The notes under the pieces are model-generated. The model ran no database searches. It was not told the origin of the DNA and was given only the letters and a program-made list of their open reading frames with translations. Position numbers and translations under genes: made by a program. Source: Keratinibaculum paraultunense (GTDB taxonomy: Bacteria > Bacillota > Clostridia > Tissierellales > Tepidimicrobiaceae). Taken from it: a stretch of DNA of 64,000 nucleotides. Each line of letters begins with the position of its first letter. The stretch's first letter is position 1. Location of the stretch: NCBI RefSeq assembly GCF_016767175.1, contig NZ_CP068564.1, forward strand, positions 1,426,001 through 1,490,000, read 5' to 3'. Below are positions 1 to 8,515 of the stretch, piece by piece.

Positions 1-36
1 CACATCTCCTGGGCCTGCACCTACAAAGCTAATCAT
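1..36 (-). CDS. cbiF: CbiF, cobalt-precorrin-4 C11-methyltransferase (N-terminal 12 codons only)
   Basis: Only the first 12 codons lie in the window; they read MISFVGAGPGDV, the SAM-binding N-terminus typical of CbiF (family start M-x-x-F-V-G-A-G-P-G-D). The ATG at 36-34 overlaps the end of cbiL by 8 bp, and a GGAGG-type ribosome binding site lies in 46-52, inside the cbiL 3' end. The position after cbiL in a cobalamin operon supports the call. The rest of the gene lies beyond base 1, so completeness cannot be judged. Confidence 0.75.
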   Translation of the reverse strand, partial: MISFVGAGPGDV

Positions 37-691
37 CGGCTTTCCTCCTTCCAATAATAAAGGATAGGTAATCTTTATCTTTTATTATTTCATCCTTTTT
101 GGTAAGTATCTTCTCATCTTTTAGACTTACTCTTTTTATATATGCATAACTAAAACCCTTATTTTCTAATATATCCAATATTTTTTCCTTATCTTTCATA
201 GTTTTTAGTATACATAAAGTATCTATATTATCTAACATGTTTTCTTGAAATTCATCCATTAATAAAAATTTATCCCCTTTTACTGTTAAAGGTATTTTCG
301 ATTGAGCTGCCCCTAATACAAAGGATGATATCCCTGGAATTATTTCTACTTGAATTTTATTCTTGTCTAATTTTTCCATTATGTATATAAAGGTACTATA
401 TATCATAGGATCTCCTATGGTTAAATACACTCCATATTCTCCTTCTGGAATTTCAGTATAAATTATTTGGGCTGCATTTATATAATCTTTTTCTGTAACT
501 TTTCCCATGGGAAAATCTAATAATATCACTTTTTTGTATTGGATATATTCCTCTACTGTATCTAGTGCTATGTTTTTATCTTTATTACTTGGAGCAAATA
601 CTACACTAGCCCCTTGAATCTTTTTTACTGCCTTTATTGTCAATAACTCCTTATCTCCAGGACCTGTTCCTATTCCATATAGTTTTTTCAC
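29..691 (-). CDS. cbiL: CbiL, cobalt-factor II / precorrin-2 C20-methyltransferase
   Basis: A 220-residue tetrapyrrole (corrin/porphyrin) methylase that adds the C20 methyl group using S-adenosylmethionine in the anaerobic B12 pathway. The family signatures are visible: GIGTGPGD at residues 6-13, GDPMIYSTF at 93-101 and PGISSF at 119-124. Length is normal. The start is GTG, with a GGAGTG ribosome site 5 bases upstream, and overlaps the TGA stop of cbiT, which indicates translational coupling. It is followed by cbiF. CbiL is preferred over other methylases because of the GTGPGD start and the operon order. Confidence 0.9.
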   Translation of the reverse strand: MKKLYGIGTGPGDKELLTIKAVKKIQGASVVFAPSNKDKNIALDTVEEYIQYKKVILLDFPMGKVTEKDYINAAQIIYTEIPEGEYGVYLTIGDPMIYSTFIYIMEKLDKNKIQVEIIPGISSFVLGAAQSKIPLTVKGDKFLLMDEFQENMLDNIDTLCILKTMKDKEKILDILENKGFSYAYIKRVSLKDEKILTKKDEIIKDKDYLSFIIGRRKADD

Positions 692-1236
692 TTTTTCACT
701 CCTTTTACTATAAATATAGGATTTTCACCTTTCATAAGCCCTATATCATCCCTATAGGAAGACTGAATTAAATGGACTTCTATTTCTTGATATTTATGGA
801 TTTCTAACAAATTAATAAATTTATTTAAATTTTTTAATGTGATAAAATTTCCACACAATATTCCTTTTGATTCTAAATGTTTCTCTAAATAATTAAATAT
901 TCCCTCTAGTTTTCCTCCACTACCTCCTAGGAAACATTTATTAAATTTAATATCAGGTAATACCTCTGGTGCTTCTCCAAGTATTACTTCTACTTCTACT
1001 TGAAATTTAGATTTATTTATTTTTATAATCTCTACACCCTCTTGGGTTTTTTCAACAGCCCAAACTTTTGCACCTTGTAAAGCTGCTTCTATGGATATAC
1101 TTCCTGTACCAGCACCTATATCCAATAGCCTGTCTCCTTTTTCTATAGATAGATAAGCCATATTTAATATTCTAATATTGAATTTTGTCATGGGAACCTT
1201 TCCTCGTATAAATTCATTATCTTTAATCCATCGCAT
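688..1236 (-). CDS. cbiT: CbiT, cobalt-precorrin-6B C15-methyltransferase (decarboxylating)
   Basis: A 182-residue Rossmann-fold SAM methyltransferase that methylates C15 and decarboxylates the acetate side chain on C12. The glycine-rich SAM motif LLDIGAGTGSI spans about residues 37-47, and the N-terminal IKDNEFIRGKVPMTK segment is typical of CbiT. It is separate here, not fused to CbiE as in CobL of aerobic bacteria. Its ATG lies inside the end of cbiE (14 bp overlap) and its stop overlaps the cbiL start, so the three are probably translated as a coupled block. Confidence 0.92.
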   Translation of the reverse strand: MRWIKDNEFIRGKVPMTKFNIRILNMAYLSIEKGDRLLDIGAGTGSISIEAALQGAKVWAVEKTQEGVEIIKINKSKFQVEVEVILGEAPEVLPDIKFNKCFLGGSGGKLEGIFNYLEKHLESKGILCGNFITLKNLNKFINLLEIHKYQEIEVHLIQSSYRDDIGLMKGENPIFIVKGVKK

Positions 1237-1821
1237 TTTCTACCACCACCACTGATAAAGGTGAAATATCCTCTAAAGCTTCTCCTATATTTACCTTTAT
1301 TATTCTCTCATCTTCATAGGAGAGATTGAAACCTGCATATATTATTCCCTCTATGCCCATTTTGTATAATCTTTTAGATATGCTTGAAGGGCTATTATCC
1401 TTGTCTGTAAGAATTATAGAAAATTTATGCTCCTTTATAGTGTCTAAGTTTTCCTCTCTACCATGGAGAGATAATAGATTTGCTCCTTGCCAACTTTTAC
1501 CTAGTTTAGCCATCATATACTGAAAAGAGGAAATCCCTGGCATTATTTTTTCAATTACAATATTTTGTCTATTAAGATATTCTACTATTCCATAGAAACA
1601 AGGGTCCCCTGATGCAAGTATTAAAATATGTTCATATTCTTTTATTAGTTTATCTATATAAGCTATCTTGTTGATTTTTATAATATCCTTTCTGATAATC
1701 TCTAAGGAATTGGAAACTCTTCCAAAAGCTACTACATTTTCATAGCTTTTTATAGCTTCCATAACTTCCATAGTCAAATATTTAGGATTACCAGGTCCTA
1801 CTCCAGCTACTACTACCCCAT
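1223..1821 (-). CDS. cbiE: CbiE, cobalt-precorrin-7 C5-methyltransferase (anomalous start region)
   Basis: This corrin methylase shows the LASGDPCFYG and MPGISSFQYM motifs. The conserved N-terminus VVVAGVGPGNPKYLT is encoded at 1816-1775, but that frame has no ATG, GTG or TTG ahead of the GVGPGNP motif and meets an in-frame stop just upstream. The nearest ATG (1821-1819), well spaced from an AGAGGTG ribosome site, reads ATG-GGG-TAG in the cbiD frame and ends cbiD. One extra G in the run of four, or a -1 slip on it, would join that ATG to the CbiE frame. The first ordinary start is TTG at 1777, which would delete the SAM-binding glycine loop. Function is firmly supported; the start is unresolved. 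Confidence 0.8.
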
Positions 1822-2889
1822 ATGAACACCTCTTTCAATGGAATATATAATTACTTTAACAGGATACTTCTCATCCTTTAAATATCTTTTTATCCTTTGC
1901 TCAGCTCCCCTTTCCATATCCTGTACTATATCTTTATAACCTGCATCAATGCATAAATTTAATCCTTCTTCTGCAGTTATACAGCTATTTATCCTTTTTA
2001 ATAGACTTTTAGGTGCTCCCTTTAATGCTAAATAATATATGAATGCTTCCATCCTAGCATCTGATACACTACTATGAGTATTGAATATACCTATGGATAG
2101 TTTTGAAAACTTTCCTATATGACCTATCAAAGTAATTGATTTAAATCCCTTATTATATATGTATGAAATACTATCTCCAATATAGTTTGAAATTTGTACT
2201 ATACTATGTTTAAAACCTAATGATTTAGCTATCTTTTCTCCATAGTTTCCAGGAACTAATATTATATTATCTTTGCCATATTGATCTTCTATTGCATCTA
2301 TTTCCATATATATAGTCTTAATTAATGCCTCTTGGGACATAGGATATACTATACCTTTAGTTCCTATGATAGATATTCCTCCTTCTATACCTATGTTTTT
2401 ATTATGGGTTTTTTTGCTAATTTCTTCCCCTTGAGGAGCATATATCACTACATCATATCCTTTTTGAGATACTTTCCTTATTTCCTTTTTTATCATTTCT
2501 TTAGGAACTGGGTTTATTGCAGCTTCTCCAATTTCACCAAATAAGCCTTTCCTTTTTATCCTCCCTATACCTATGCCCCCATCTATAGTTATTTTATTAT
2601 CATCTCGTCTACTTACCTTTGCATATATTTTTATGCCATCAGTTACATCTGGGTCATCTCCTCCATCCTTTGTTACAGAACAAGATGCACTATTTTTATT
2701 TATACATGGATCGTTTATTTCAAGTTTTAGTTTCATTCCAGCAGGAGTATCTATATTTACATAATCTACTATTTTCTGAATCTCCAACATTAAGGCTGCT
2801 GCCTTCGCAGCAGCTGCAGCACAAGAACCTGTGGTATATCCACATCTTAATTGTTTCCCATCTTTAATAACATACTTATCTAATTTCAT
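1813..2889 (-). CDS. cbiD: CbiD, cobalt-precorrin-5B C1-methyltransferase
   Basis: A 358-residue enzyme that methylates C1 after ring contraction in anaerobic B12 synthesis. The hallmark N-terminal motif CGYTTGSCAAAAAKAA is at about residues 16-31, and the Gly-rich DDPDVTDG and GEAAINPVPKEMI segments are present. Length matches the family. It overlaps cbiC by 4 bp. Its last codons read VHMG followed by TAG; that ATG-GGG-TAG string coincides with the point where cbiE should begin, so cbiD and cbiE are intimately overlapped and could even be joined by a frameshift. Confidence 0.93.
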   Translation of the reverse strand: MKLDKYVIKDGKQLRCGYTTGSCAAAAAKAAALMLEIQKIVDYVNIDTPAGMKLKLEINDPCINKNSASCSVTKDGGDDPDVTDGIKIYAKVSRRDDNKITIDGGIGIGRIKRKGLFGEIGEAAINPVPKEMIKKEIRKVSQKGYDVVIYAPQGEEISKKTHNKNIGIEGGISIIGTKGIVYPMSQEALIKTIYMEIDAIEDQYGKDNIILVPGNYGEKIAKSLGFKHSIVQISNYIGDSISYIYNKGFKSITLIGHIGKFSKLSIGIFNTHSSVSDARMEAFIYYLALKGAPKSLLKRINSCITAEEGLNLCIDAGYKDIVQDMERGAEQRIKRYLKDEKYPVKVIIYSIERGVHMG

Positions 2890-3506
2890 CTTTCCACCAC
2901 CATATACAATAAGGCATTTATAATAGATGCTGCCACATTACTTCCTCCTTTAGTACCTACAGTGGAAATAGAAGGAATATTAAATTCCCTTAAATATTCC
3001 TTAGATTCTTCTGCACCTACAAAACCTACTGGAACACCCACTATAAATCTAGGATTAACCTTTTCCTCTTCTACTAATTCTAGTAATCTAAATAAAGCGG
3101 TAGGTGCATTCCCTATTACAAACATATCTATTCCTTCTTTTACAGCTAAATCTATAGCTATGGATGAACGAGTGGTATCTAAATTTTTAGATAATGTATA
3201 TGCTCTTTCATCCTCTATGAAACATTTTAATTCACATTGAGTTTTAGATAGGGCTCTTTTGTTTATTCCCATATATGCCATTTTAGTATCAGTAAATATA
3301 ATACCTCCTTTTTTTATACTATCTATAGCCCTTTCAACAAAATTTTCTTTAAAAACTATAATATTTCTATATTCCAAATCTCCTGTTGTATGAATCATCC
3401 TTTTGACTATCATCTTCTCTTTATCAGTAAAGGAGGTATTGCCCATTGCCTTCTCTATAATGTCCATACTTTTATTTTCTATTTCCATTGGATTTTTAAT
3501 ATACAT
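2886..3506 (-). CDS. cbiC: CbiC, cobalt-precorrin-8 methylmutase
   Basis: A 206-residue precorrin-8X methylmutase (CbiC/CobH family) that moves a methyl group from C11 to C12 to give cobyrinic acid. Recognisable segments are the N-terminal I-x-x-P-M-E-I-E-x-x-S-M start, GNAPTALFRLLEL near residues 125-137, and VGVPVGFVGAEESKE near 155-170. The stop overlaps the cbiD start by 4 bp and the start lies inside the cbiA 3' end by 11 bp. Nothing unusual was seen. Confidence 0.93.
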   Translation of the reverse strand: MYIKNPMEIENKSMDIIEKAMGNTSFTDKEKMIVKRMIHTTGDLEYRNIIVFKENFVERAIDSIKKGGIIFTDTKMAYMGINKRALSKTQCELKCFIEDERAYTLSKNLDTTRSSIAIDLAVKEGIDMFVIGNAPTALFRLLELVEEEKVNPRFIVGVPVGFVGAEESKEYLREFNIPSISTVGTKGGSNVAASIINALLYMVVER

Positions 3507-4812
3507 AGATACCCTCCTTGCCCTTTTCTATTTTGTTTGATAGATAATTAAAAGCCTTCATATTTCCAAGGAAATGAATATGAGGGTATTGAGCTAATAC
3601 ATTTTTATATCTATATCCACATTTCCAATTTCTATTTCCCTTTGGCTTTTTAATATAATATAAAGGTTTGTCCTCTATATCTATAACAGAATAATGAAAC
3701 TCTTGTCCCTTTAAAATATCCCCTTTGTTGCCTAATAGGGTATCTTCCATTAAATTGATATCTACATATCCAAACCTTTGAAGCCTATCCTTCATATAGG
3801 CTTTTCCTTTAAATATTCCCACCATGGAACAATCTTCTATCTCTTCTACCAAATACATAAAGCCCCCTGCCTCTCCATAAATATAGCCTCCTCTTTCTGC
3901 CATATTTTTAATAGAATTTAACATAGTTAAATTTTGAGATAATTCTTCTTTATATAGTTCTGGGTATCCTCCACCAATGTATAATAAATCACATTCAGGA
4001 ACTTTAGTATCCCTAAGGGGAGAAAAATATTGTACCTGGCAGGTGTTTTCTAATAACTTTAAATTTTCACTATAGTAAAAGGAAAAAGCCTCATCATAAG
4101 CTATAGCTACTTTAATATTTCTTTTAATAGGATATTTGTAATTAGCTACATCCCCTTTACTCATCAAAGAAATTAATCCATCTATATCTACAGTTTTTTC
4201 TATAGTCCTTGATATTTTATCAATTACATCCTTTATGTATTTGTCATTTTGTACTAATCCTAAATATCTACTTTGTATATTTAAATTTTTATCATTTTCT
4301 ACATAACCTAATACCTGAATTCCAACATATTCTTCTATTTTTTCCTTCAATAAAAGATATATATCTTTCCTTACCTTATTCAATATTATCCCTTTTATAT
4401 TAGAATCCAAAAAATCTACCATACCTTTTATCTTAGGAATTGCAGAAAACATCTCCCCTTGAGGTGTATAAATCAGTATTGAGTTTATATTTAACTTTCT
4501 AGCTATATCATAGCTAGAATTTTCAAAATCATTATATATCCCATCAAAATATCCCATCGCTCCTTCTATTACCCCATATTCTCCTGGGTTCATGGATAAA
4601 GCATGTTTAAAATTTTCTCCCATCATATGAATATCCAAATTTCCTGCTAATTTTCCTGAAGCTAATCCTAAACATTTAGTGTCTATAAAATCTGGTCCTG
4701 TTTTAAAAGCAGATACATCTAATCCCCTATTTTTTAATGCCCTTATTATTCCCAATGTAATTATAGTTTTCCCTGTATTGCTAGAAGGAGCTGTTATCAT
4801 TATGGTTTTCAT
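3496..4812 (-). CDS. cbiA: CbiA, cobyrinic acid a,c-diamide synthase with inactivated glutaminase site
   Basis: A 438-residue protein with an N-terminal P-loop synthetase domain (APSSNTGKT at 8-16) and a C-terminal GATase-type domain. The enzyme amidates carboxylates a and c of cobyrinic acid with ATP. In family members the GATase nucleophile is Cys in a GECGGFMYL motif. Here the motif reads YGEAGGFMYL: Ala315, codon GCA at 3870-3868. The neighbouring EFH motif (His373) is kept, but its usual GHEFHYS reads GQEFHYS. The synthetase half looks intact, so the likely outcome is an enzyme that uses free ammonia in place of glutamine. Loss of the Cys is seen directly; the functional consequence is inferred. 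Confidence 0.9.
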   Translation of the reverse strand: MKTIMITAPSSNTGKTIITLGIIRALKNRGLDVSAFKTGPDFIDTKCLGLASGKLAGNLDIHMMGENFKHALSMNPGEYGVIEGAMGYFDGIYNDFENSSYDIARKLNINSILIYTPQGEMFSAIPKIKGMVDFLDSNIKGIILNKVRKDIYLLLKEKIEEYVGIQVLGYVENDKNLNIQSRYLGLVQNDKYIKDVIDKISRTIEKTVDIDGLISLMSKGDVANYKYPIKRNIKVAIAYDEAFSFYYSENLKLLENTCQVQYFSPLRDTKVPECDLLYIGGGYPELYKEELSQNLTMLNSIKNMAERGGYIYGEAGGFMYLVEEIEDCSMVGIFKGKAYMKDRLQRFGYVDINLMEDTLLGNKGDILKGQEFHYSVIDIEDKPLYYIKKPKGNRNWKCGYRYKNVLAQYPHIHFLGNMKAFNYLSNKIEKGKEGIYVY

Positions 4813-5860
4813 CTAATCTCTCCAATTCTTTAAAAGTTTCTATTAATTTTAAATTGTTCTTTCTGCTTTTTATGGCAACTCTAATATAGGTATTGTCCAA
4901 CCCGTTAAAACTAGAACATTTTCTAATTACTAATCCTCTATTTAAAAAGAATTTAAATACATATTCTTCATTCCATTTTAAAAGTTTTATAAGTACATAA
5001 TTGGCATGGGTATTATATGGTTTTATGCCTTTTATATTGGATAATTGTTCAAGGAGAAATTTTCTCTCTTCTTCTATATAAGTTTTACTCATTTCAATAT
5101 ACTCTTTACACTCAAATATATATCTGCCAGCTCTATCTCCTAGCGAATTGACACTCCAAGGTAGTGCTACTTTATCATGTACATTTCTTATATCTTCTGA
5201 TACACAACCATATCCTAATCGTATTCCAGGTAAAGCAAAAAACTTAGTTGCTGCTCTAATTATGCCTATTCTATGAAAAGACTTTTCTTTAAAGATCTGT
5301 ATACTGTCATAATCCTCTGGACAGAATTCATAAAAAGCTTCATCCAATAGTAGATATCCTCTTTTTTTGTTTACAATTTCATATAGTTTTTTTAAGGTAT
5401 CTTTTTCAATCCTTAGTCCTGTAGGATTATTAGGATTTCCTAAAATCAGCAAGTCGTCAGGTTTCATAGTATCTTCTATATTAGATAAATTTAATGTAAA
5501 ATCATCCTTGTATTTTAGTCTAATAACTTCTTTGCCATGAACTAATGCTCTTTCTTCATATTCAGAAAAGGAAGGTAAAACTACTATAATTCTAGGAAAC
5601 ATGATTATAAAATTATCTATTATATCCACTGCTCCATTGCCTACCACTACATTTTCAGGGCTGCATTTTAAATATTTAGATATACTTGTTTTAAGATGCC
5701 TATATTTTATATCTGGATAGTTGGTCATATCGGTAAAGCCTTTTATTAATTCTTCTTTAAGCCCTCCTGGAAATCCTAATGGATTTATATTACTGCTAAA
5801 ATCTATTAATTCTCCATCGTAATATTTTTCATAAGTAATTAAATCCCCTCCATGTTCCAT
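4781..5860 (-). CDS. cobD: CobD, L-threonine-O-3-phosphate decarboxylase
   Basis: A 359-residue fold-type I PLP enzyme of the histidinol-phosphate aminotransferase-like family. It decarboxylates threonine phosphate to (R)-1-aminopropan-2-ol phosphate, the linker for the B12 nucleotide loop. Visible features are the MEHGGDL start and FSSNINPLGFP (21-31), GNPNNPTG (141-148), LLLDEAFYEF (170-179) and the PLP lysine K206 in the motif TKFFALPGIRLGYG. The 3' end overlaps the start of cbiA by 32 bp, and cbiB, the enzyme that uses its product, lies 4 bp upstream. A histidinol-phosphate aminotransferase role is unlikely in this context. Confidence 0.9.
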   Translation of the reverse strand: MEHGGDLITYEKYYDGELIDFSSNINPLGFPGGLKEELIKGFTDMTNYPDIKYRHLKTSISKYLKCSPENVVVGNGAVDIIDNFIIMFPRIIVVLPSFSEYEERALVHGKEVIRLKYKDDFTLNLSNIEDTMKPDDLLILGNPNNPTGLRIEKDTLKKLYEIVNKKRGYLLLDEAFYEFCPEDYDSIQIFKEKSFHRIGIIRAATKFFALPGIRLGYGCVSEDIRNVHDKVALPWSVNSLGDRAGRYIFECKEYIEMSKTYIEEERKFLLEQLSNIKGIKPYNTHANYVLIKLLKWNEEYVFKFFLNRGLVIRKCSSFNGLDNTYIRVAIKSRKNNLKLIETFKELERLDENHNDNSSF

Positions 5861-5864
5861 CTTT

Positions 5865-6815
5865 TCACCTACCTAATAAATTATTAATTAATCCACATAG
5901 TATAAGTAATAATCCTTCTGTTCTATACATAATTTCAATAGTTTTTTTAATGTCTTCCCTATTAATGTTTCTAGTGTTATCACCTATAGTTGGTTTTTCC
6001 ACAATCTTTCCAAAATAATAGCTATTGCCTCCTAATTGAATATTTAATAGTCCTGCTATTGCACCTTCTGGATATATAGCATTGGGACTTTTATGGTTTT
6101 TCCTATCCCTTATCATAATCCTAAAGCCTTCCTTTACATCAAATCTAAATATAGAGGATATACACATTAAAACTCCAGTAAGTCTAGCTGGAATATAATT
6201 AAATACATCATCAATTCGTGCAGGAAAGAAACCTAAATCCATATATTTTTCATTTTTGTATCCTAACATGGAATCCATGGTATTCACCATTTTGTACATT
6301 AACCCTCCTGGGGCTCCCAATAACATAATATAGAATAATGGTGCTATGACTCCATCAGCAGTATTCTCTCCTACTGTTTCTACAGTTGCTTTTATTATCT
6401 CTTCTTCTGTAAGATTTTTAGTATCTCTTCCCACTATATAAGAAAGCCGATGTCTTGCTTCTTCTAAACTTATATCTAATCCATAAAATACCTTCATGGC
6501 CTCCTTATCTAAGCATCTAGCTGCTATACAGGTATATATAAGGTATGTATTTATGATGGGATATACTACTTTGTATTTTTTTATAGTTTTTAATAATATA
6601 TAAGGAAATATAAAAGCTAAAGCTATATTAAATATTGTTATTAAAAATCCCCAAAACTTTAAACCCAGTATGTTATTTGAATAATTTTTATCTATTTCCC
6701 TTACTAGTTTTTCTTCAAAAGCAATTAGTTTTCCCATAAGTTTTACAGGATGGGGAAAATTATAGGGATCTCCTAAAATTAAATCTAATATTACTGCTAT
6801 AAGTATACATTTCAT
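5865..6815 (-). CDS. cbiB: CbiB, adenosylcobinamide-phosphate synthase
   Basis: A 316-residue integral membrane protein that attaches aminopropanol phosphate to adenosylcobyric acid. The family start, LDLILGDPYNFPHPVKLMG, is clear at about residues 10-28. Further signatures are ETVGENTADGVIAPLFY, NTMDSMLGYKNEKY and the DRKNHKSPNAIYPEGA segment. Several hydrophobic helices are present (for example residues 54-78 and the C-terminus). It lies between cobQ and cobD, 4 bp before cobD. A 59-bp gap separates it from cobQ, the longest spacing within this part of the operon. Confidence 0.93.
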   Translation of the reverse strand: MKCILIAVILDLILGDPYNFPHPVKLMGKLIAFEEKLVREIDKNYSNNILGLKFWGFLITIFNIALAFIFPYILLKTIKKYKVVYPIINTYLIYTCIAARCLDKEAMKVFYGLDISLEEARHRLSYIVGRDTKNLTEEEIIKATVETVGENTADGVIAPLFYIMLLGAPGGLMYKMVNTMDSMLGYKNEKYMDLGFFPARIDDVFNYIPARLTGVLMCISSIFRFDVKEGFRIMIRDRKNHKSPNAIYPEGAIAGLLNIQLGGNSYYFGKIVEKPTIGDNTRNINREDIKKTIEIMYRTEGLLLILCGLINNLLGR

Positions 6816-6874
6816 ATTTTCACCTAATCTAATTTGTTTTTTAGTAAACTAATATTGAATATTCCCTTGTCAAT

Positions 6875-7714
6875 CTATATATTTAATAAAGAATATACAT
6901 AATCCATATCCAAATTTTGTCTAATCAATTGGGATAGCTTTTTAAATTCTTCTTCAAGCTCTTCATCCCTTTGTGATGAGATATTACAACGCTTTTCATA
7001 GTCTATAAGGGAATCCTCATCTACAAGTTCCAATGGTGTATAGGGTATTGTTCCAATAACTGGTATATTTAAAAGCTCCTCTATCATTTTAATACCTGAA
7101 TTTAATAACCTTTTATCTCCCCTAAATTTATTTATTATCAATCCTTTAATTCTTTTTCTTTCTTCCTCTTCTAAAAGCATAACCGTGCCATAAAGGGATG
7201 CAAACACTCCTCCCCTATCTATATCCCCTACTAACAATACTGGAGCATCAACCATTTCTGCTATACCCATATTTACTATATCATTTTGCTTTAAGTTTAT
7301 TTCAGCAGGACTACCTGCTCCTTCTAATACTATAATATGGTGTTCCTTTTCTAATTCTTGATAAGCTTTTTCAATTGTAGGCTTTAATTTATTTTTATAT
7401 GAAAAATACTCTAAAGCCTCCATCCTCTTGTAAAACTTCCCATTTATTATTACATCACTTCCTTTATCAGAATTAGGTATTAATAATATGGGATTCATAT
7501 TGGGATTTGGCTCAATACCAGCTGCTTTAGCTTGTAGTGCTTGAGCTGTACTTATTCTATATCCCTCTATTGTTTCATAATATTTTGAGGACATATTTTG
7601 AGACTTAAAAGGGGCAACCTTATATCCATCTTCTTTGAATATCCTACACAATGCAGTAGCTATAAAGGATTTTCCTGCTGAGGATGTAGTCCCTTGTATC
7701 ATTATATTTGTCAT
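6875..7714 (-). CDS. cobQ: Short CobQ/CbiP, cobyric acid synthase lacking the glutamine amidotransferase domain
   Basis: CobQ amidates side chains b, d, e and g of adenosylcobyrinic a,c-diamide. The family is normally about 490-510 residues: an N-terminal P-loop synthetase domain plus a C-terminal GATase domain. This protein has only 279 residues. The P-loop GTTSSAGKS (8-16), FKSQNMS (37-43) and [13 protein letters not shown] (164-176) are intact. The synthetase domain ends at about 236, then after a short linker runs straight into [20 protein letters not shown] (258-277), which resembles the extreme C-terminal helix of full-length CobQ. The GATase domain therefore appears cleanly excised, not merely truncated. 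ATG start with a GGAGGG ribosome site. Inferred: an ammonia-dependent enzyme. Confidence 0.88.
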   Translation of the reverse strand: MTNIMIQGTTSSAGKSFIATALCRIFKEDGYKVAPFKSQNMSSKYYETIEGYRISTAQALQAKAAGIEPNPNMNPILLIPNSDKGSDVIINGKFYKRMEALEYFSYKNKLKPTIEKAYQELEKEHHIIVLEGAGSPAEINLKQNDIVNMGIAEMVDAPVLLVGDIDRGGVFASLYGTVMLLEEEERKRIKGLIINKFRGDKRLLNSGIKMIEELLNIPVIGTIPYTPLELVDEDSLIDYEKRCNISSQRDEELEEEFKKLSQLIRQNLDMDYVYSLLNI

Positions 7715-7741
7715 GTTTTCCCTCCAATACGATAAATTTTT

Positions 7742-8515
7742 CTATATTATATTTTTTAAATGATCCATGTATATATCTTGTATTGCCTTTACCTCTCCCA
7801 AACCTTGTAATATTGGTTCTACAATAAATCCTTCCCTTTCCAATATACTTCTCCAAGAGTCCTCTTCTTTTGATGCCATATCATTGATAGCATGATCTCC
7901 TGCTACCAGCATAAAAGGCCTTAAAATAATTTTTTCTATTTCTCTATCCTTTAATATAGGAATTATATCCTCAAGGGCATTTTTACCTTCTACAGTAGCT
8001 ACAAATACATTTTCATATCCTTCTTCTTTAAAAGTCTTTTCCAATTTTTCATAGGATTTATCGACTTCATGATCTGTGCCATGTCCCATAAATATAATTG
8101 CTTCATCAGGCTTTAATGCCAAAAGTCCCAATCCCCTTACTACTTTTTTATAGTCTTTATCATCATATAGAAGTGGTTTTCCTATTTTAATAGAATAATC
8201 TTTGTTTTGATTTAAAAATATTTTCACTTGTTTTTGTATTTTTTCATATTCATGTCCTGGTATTATATGAAGAGGCTGTATGTATATATCTTTTACCCCA
8301 TTGAATTTCATCTCGTCCAATGCATCTTTAATATTATTTACAATGTAATTATCCCTTTTTTTAAGTTTTTCTATTATCATTTGAGAAGTAAAAGCCCTTA
8401 GCACAAGATAATCCTTGTATTTTTCTTTTATTCTATTTTCAATGGACTCAATGGATAGCTTCCTAGCTTTTTCATAGCTTGTACCAAAACTAGCTACTAT
8501 AATCCCTTTTTTCAT
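7742..8515 (-). CDS. cbiK: CbiK, sirohydrochlorin cobaltochelatase (anaerobic)
   Basis: A 257-residue class II chelatase that inserts cobalt into sirohydrochlorin, the committing step of anaerobic B12 synthesis. It begins KKGIIVASFGTSYEKARK and keeps the two metal-site histidines in MGHGTDH (His145) and LVAGDHAINDM (His208), which match the spacing of the Salmonella CbiK pair. PLHIIPGHEYEK (81-92) is also typical. No signal peptide, so cytoplasmic, unlike some periplasmic CbiK proteins. Its ATG lies inside the end of cbiO, so cobalt import and insertion are translationally linked. Confidence 0.92.
   Translation of the reverse strand: MKKGIIVASFGTSYEKARKLSIESIENRIKEKYKDYLVLRAFTSQMIIEKLKKRDNYIVNNIKDALDEMKFNGVKDIYIQPLHIIPGHEYEKIQKQVKIFLNQNKDYSIKIGKPLLYDDKDYKKVVRGLGLLALKPDEAIIFMGHGTDHEVDKSYEKLEKTFKEEGYENVFVATVEGKNALEDIIPILKDREIEKIILRPFMLVAGDHAINDMASKEEDSWRSILEREGFIVEPILQGLGEVKAIQDIYMDHLKNII

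Noticed and set aside
2332-2867. Plus-strand open frames opposite cbiD
   Set aside because: They lie antisense to a fully recognisable cbiD, lack ribosome sites and have no family features; they arise from codon bias on the opposite strand.
6868-6873. Perfect -35 box TTGACA on the minus strand between cobQ and cbiB
   Set aside because: No credible -10 box lies 16-18 bp downstream, and the genes around it read as one operon, so an internal promoter is not supported.
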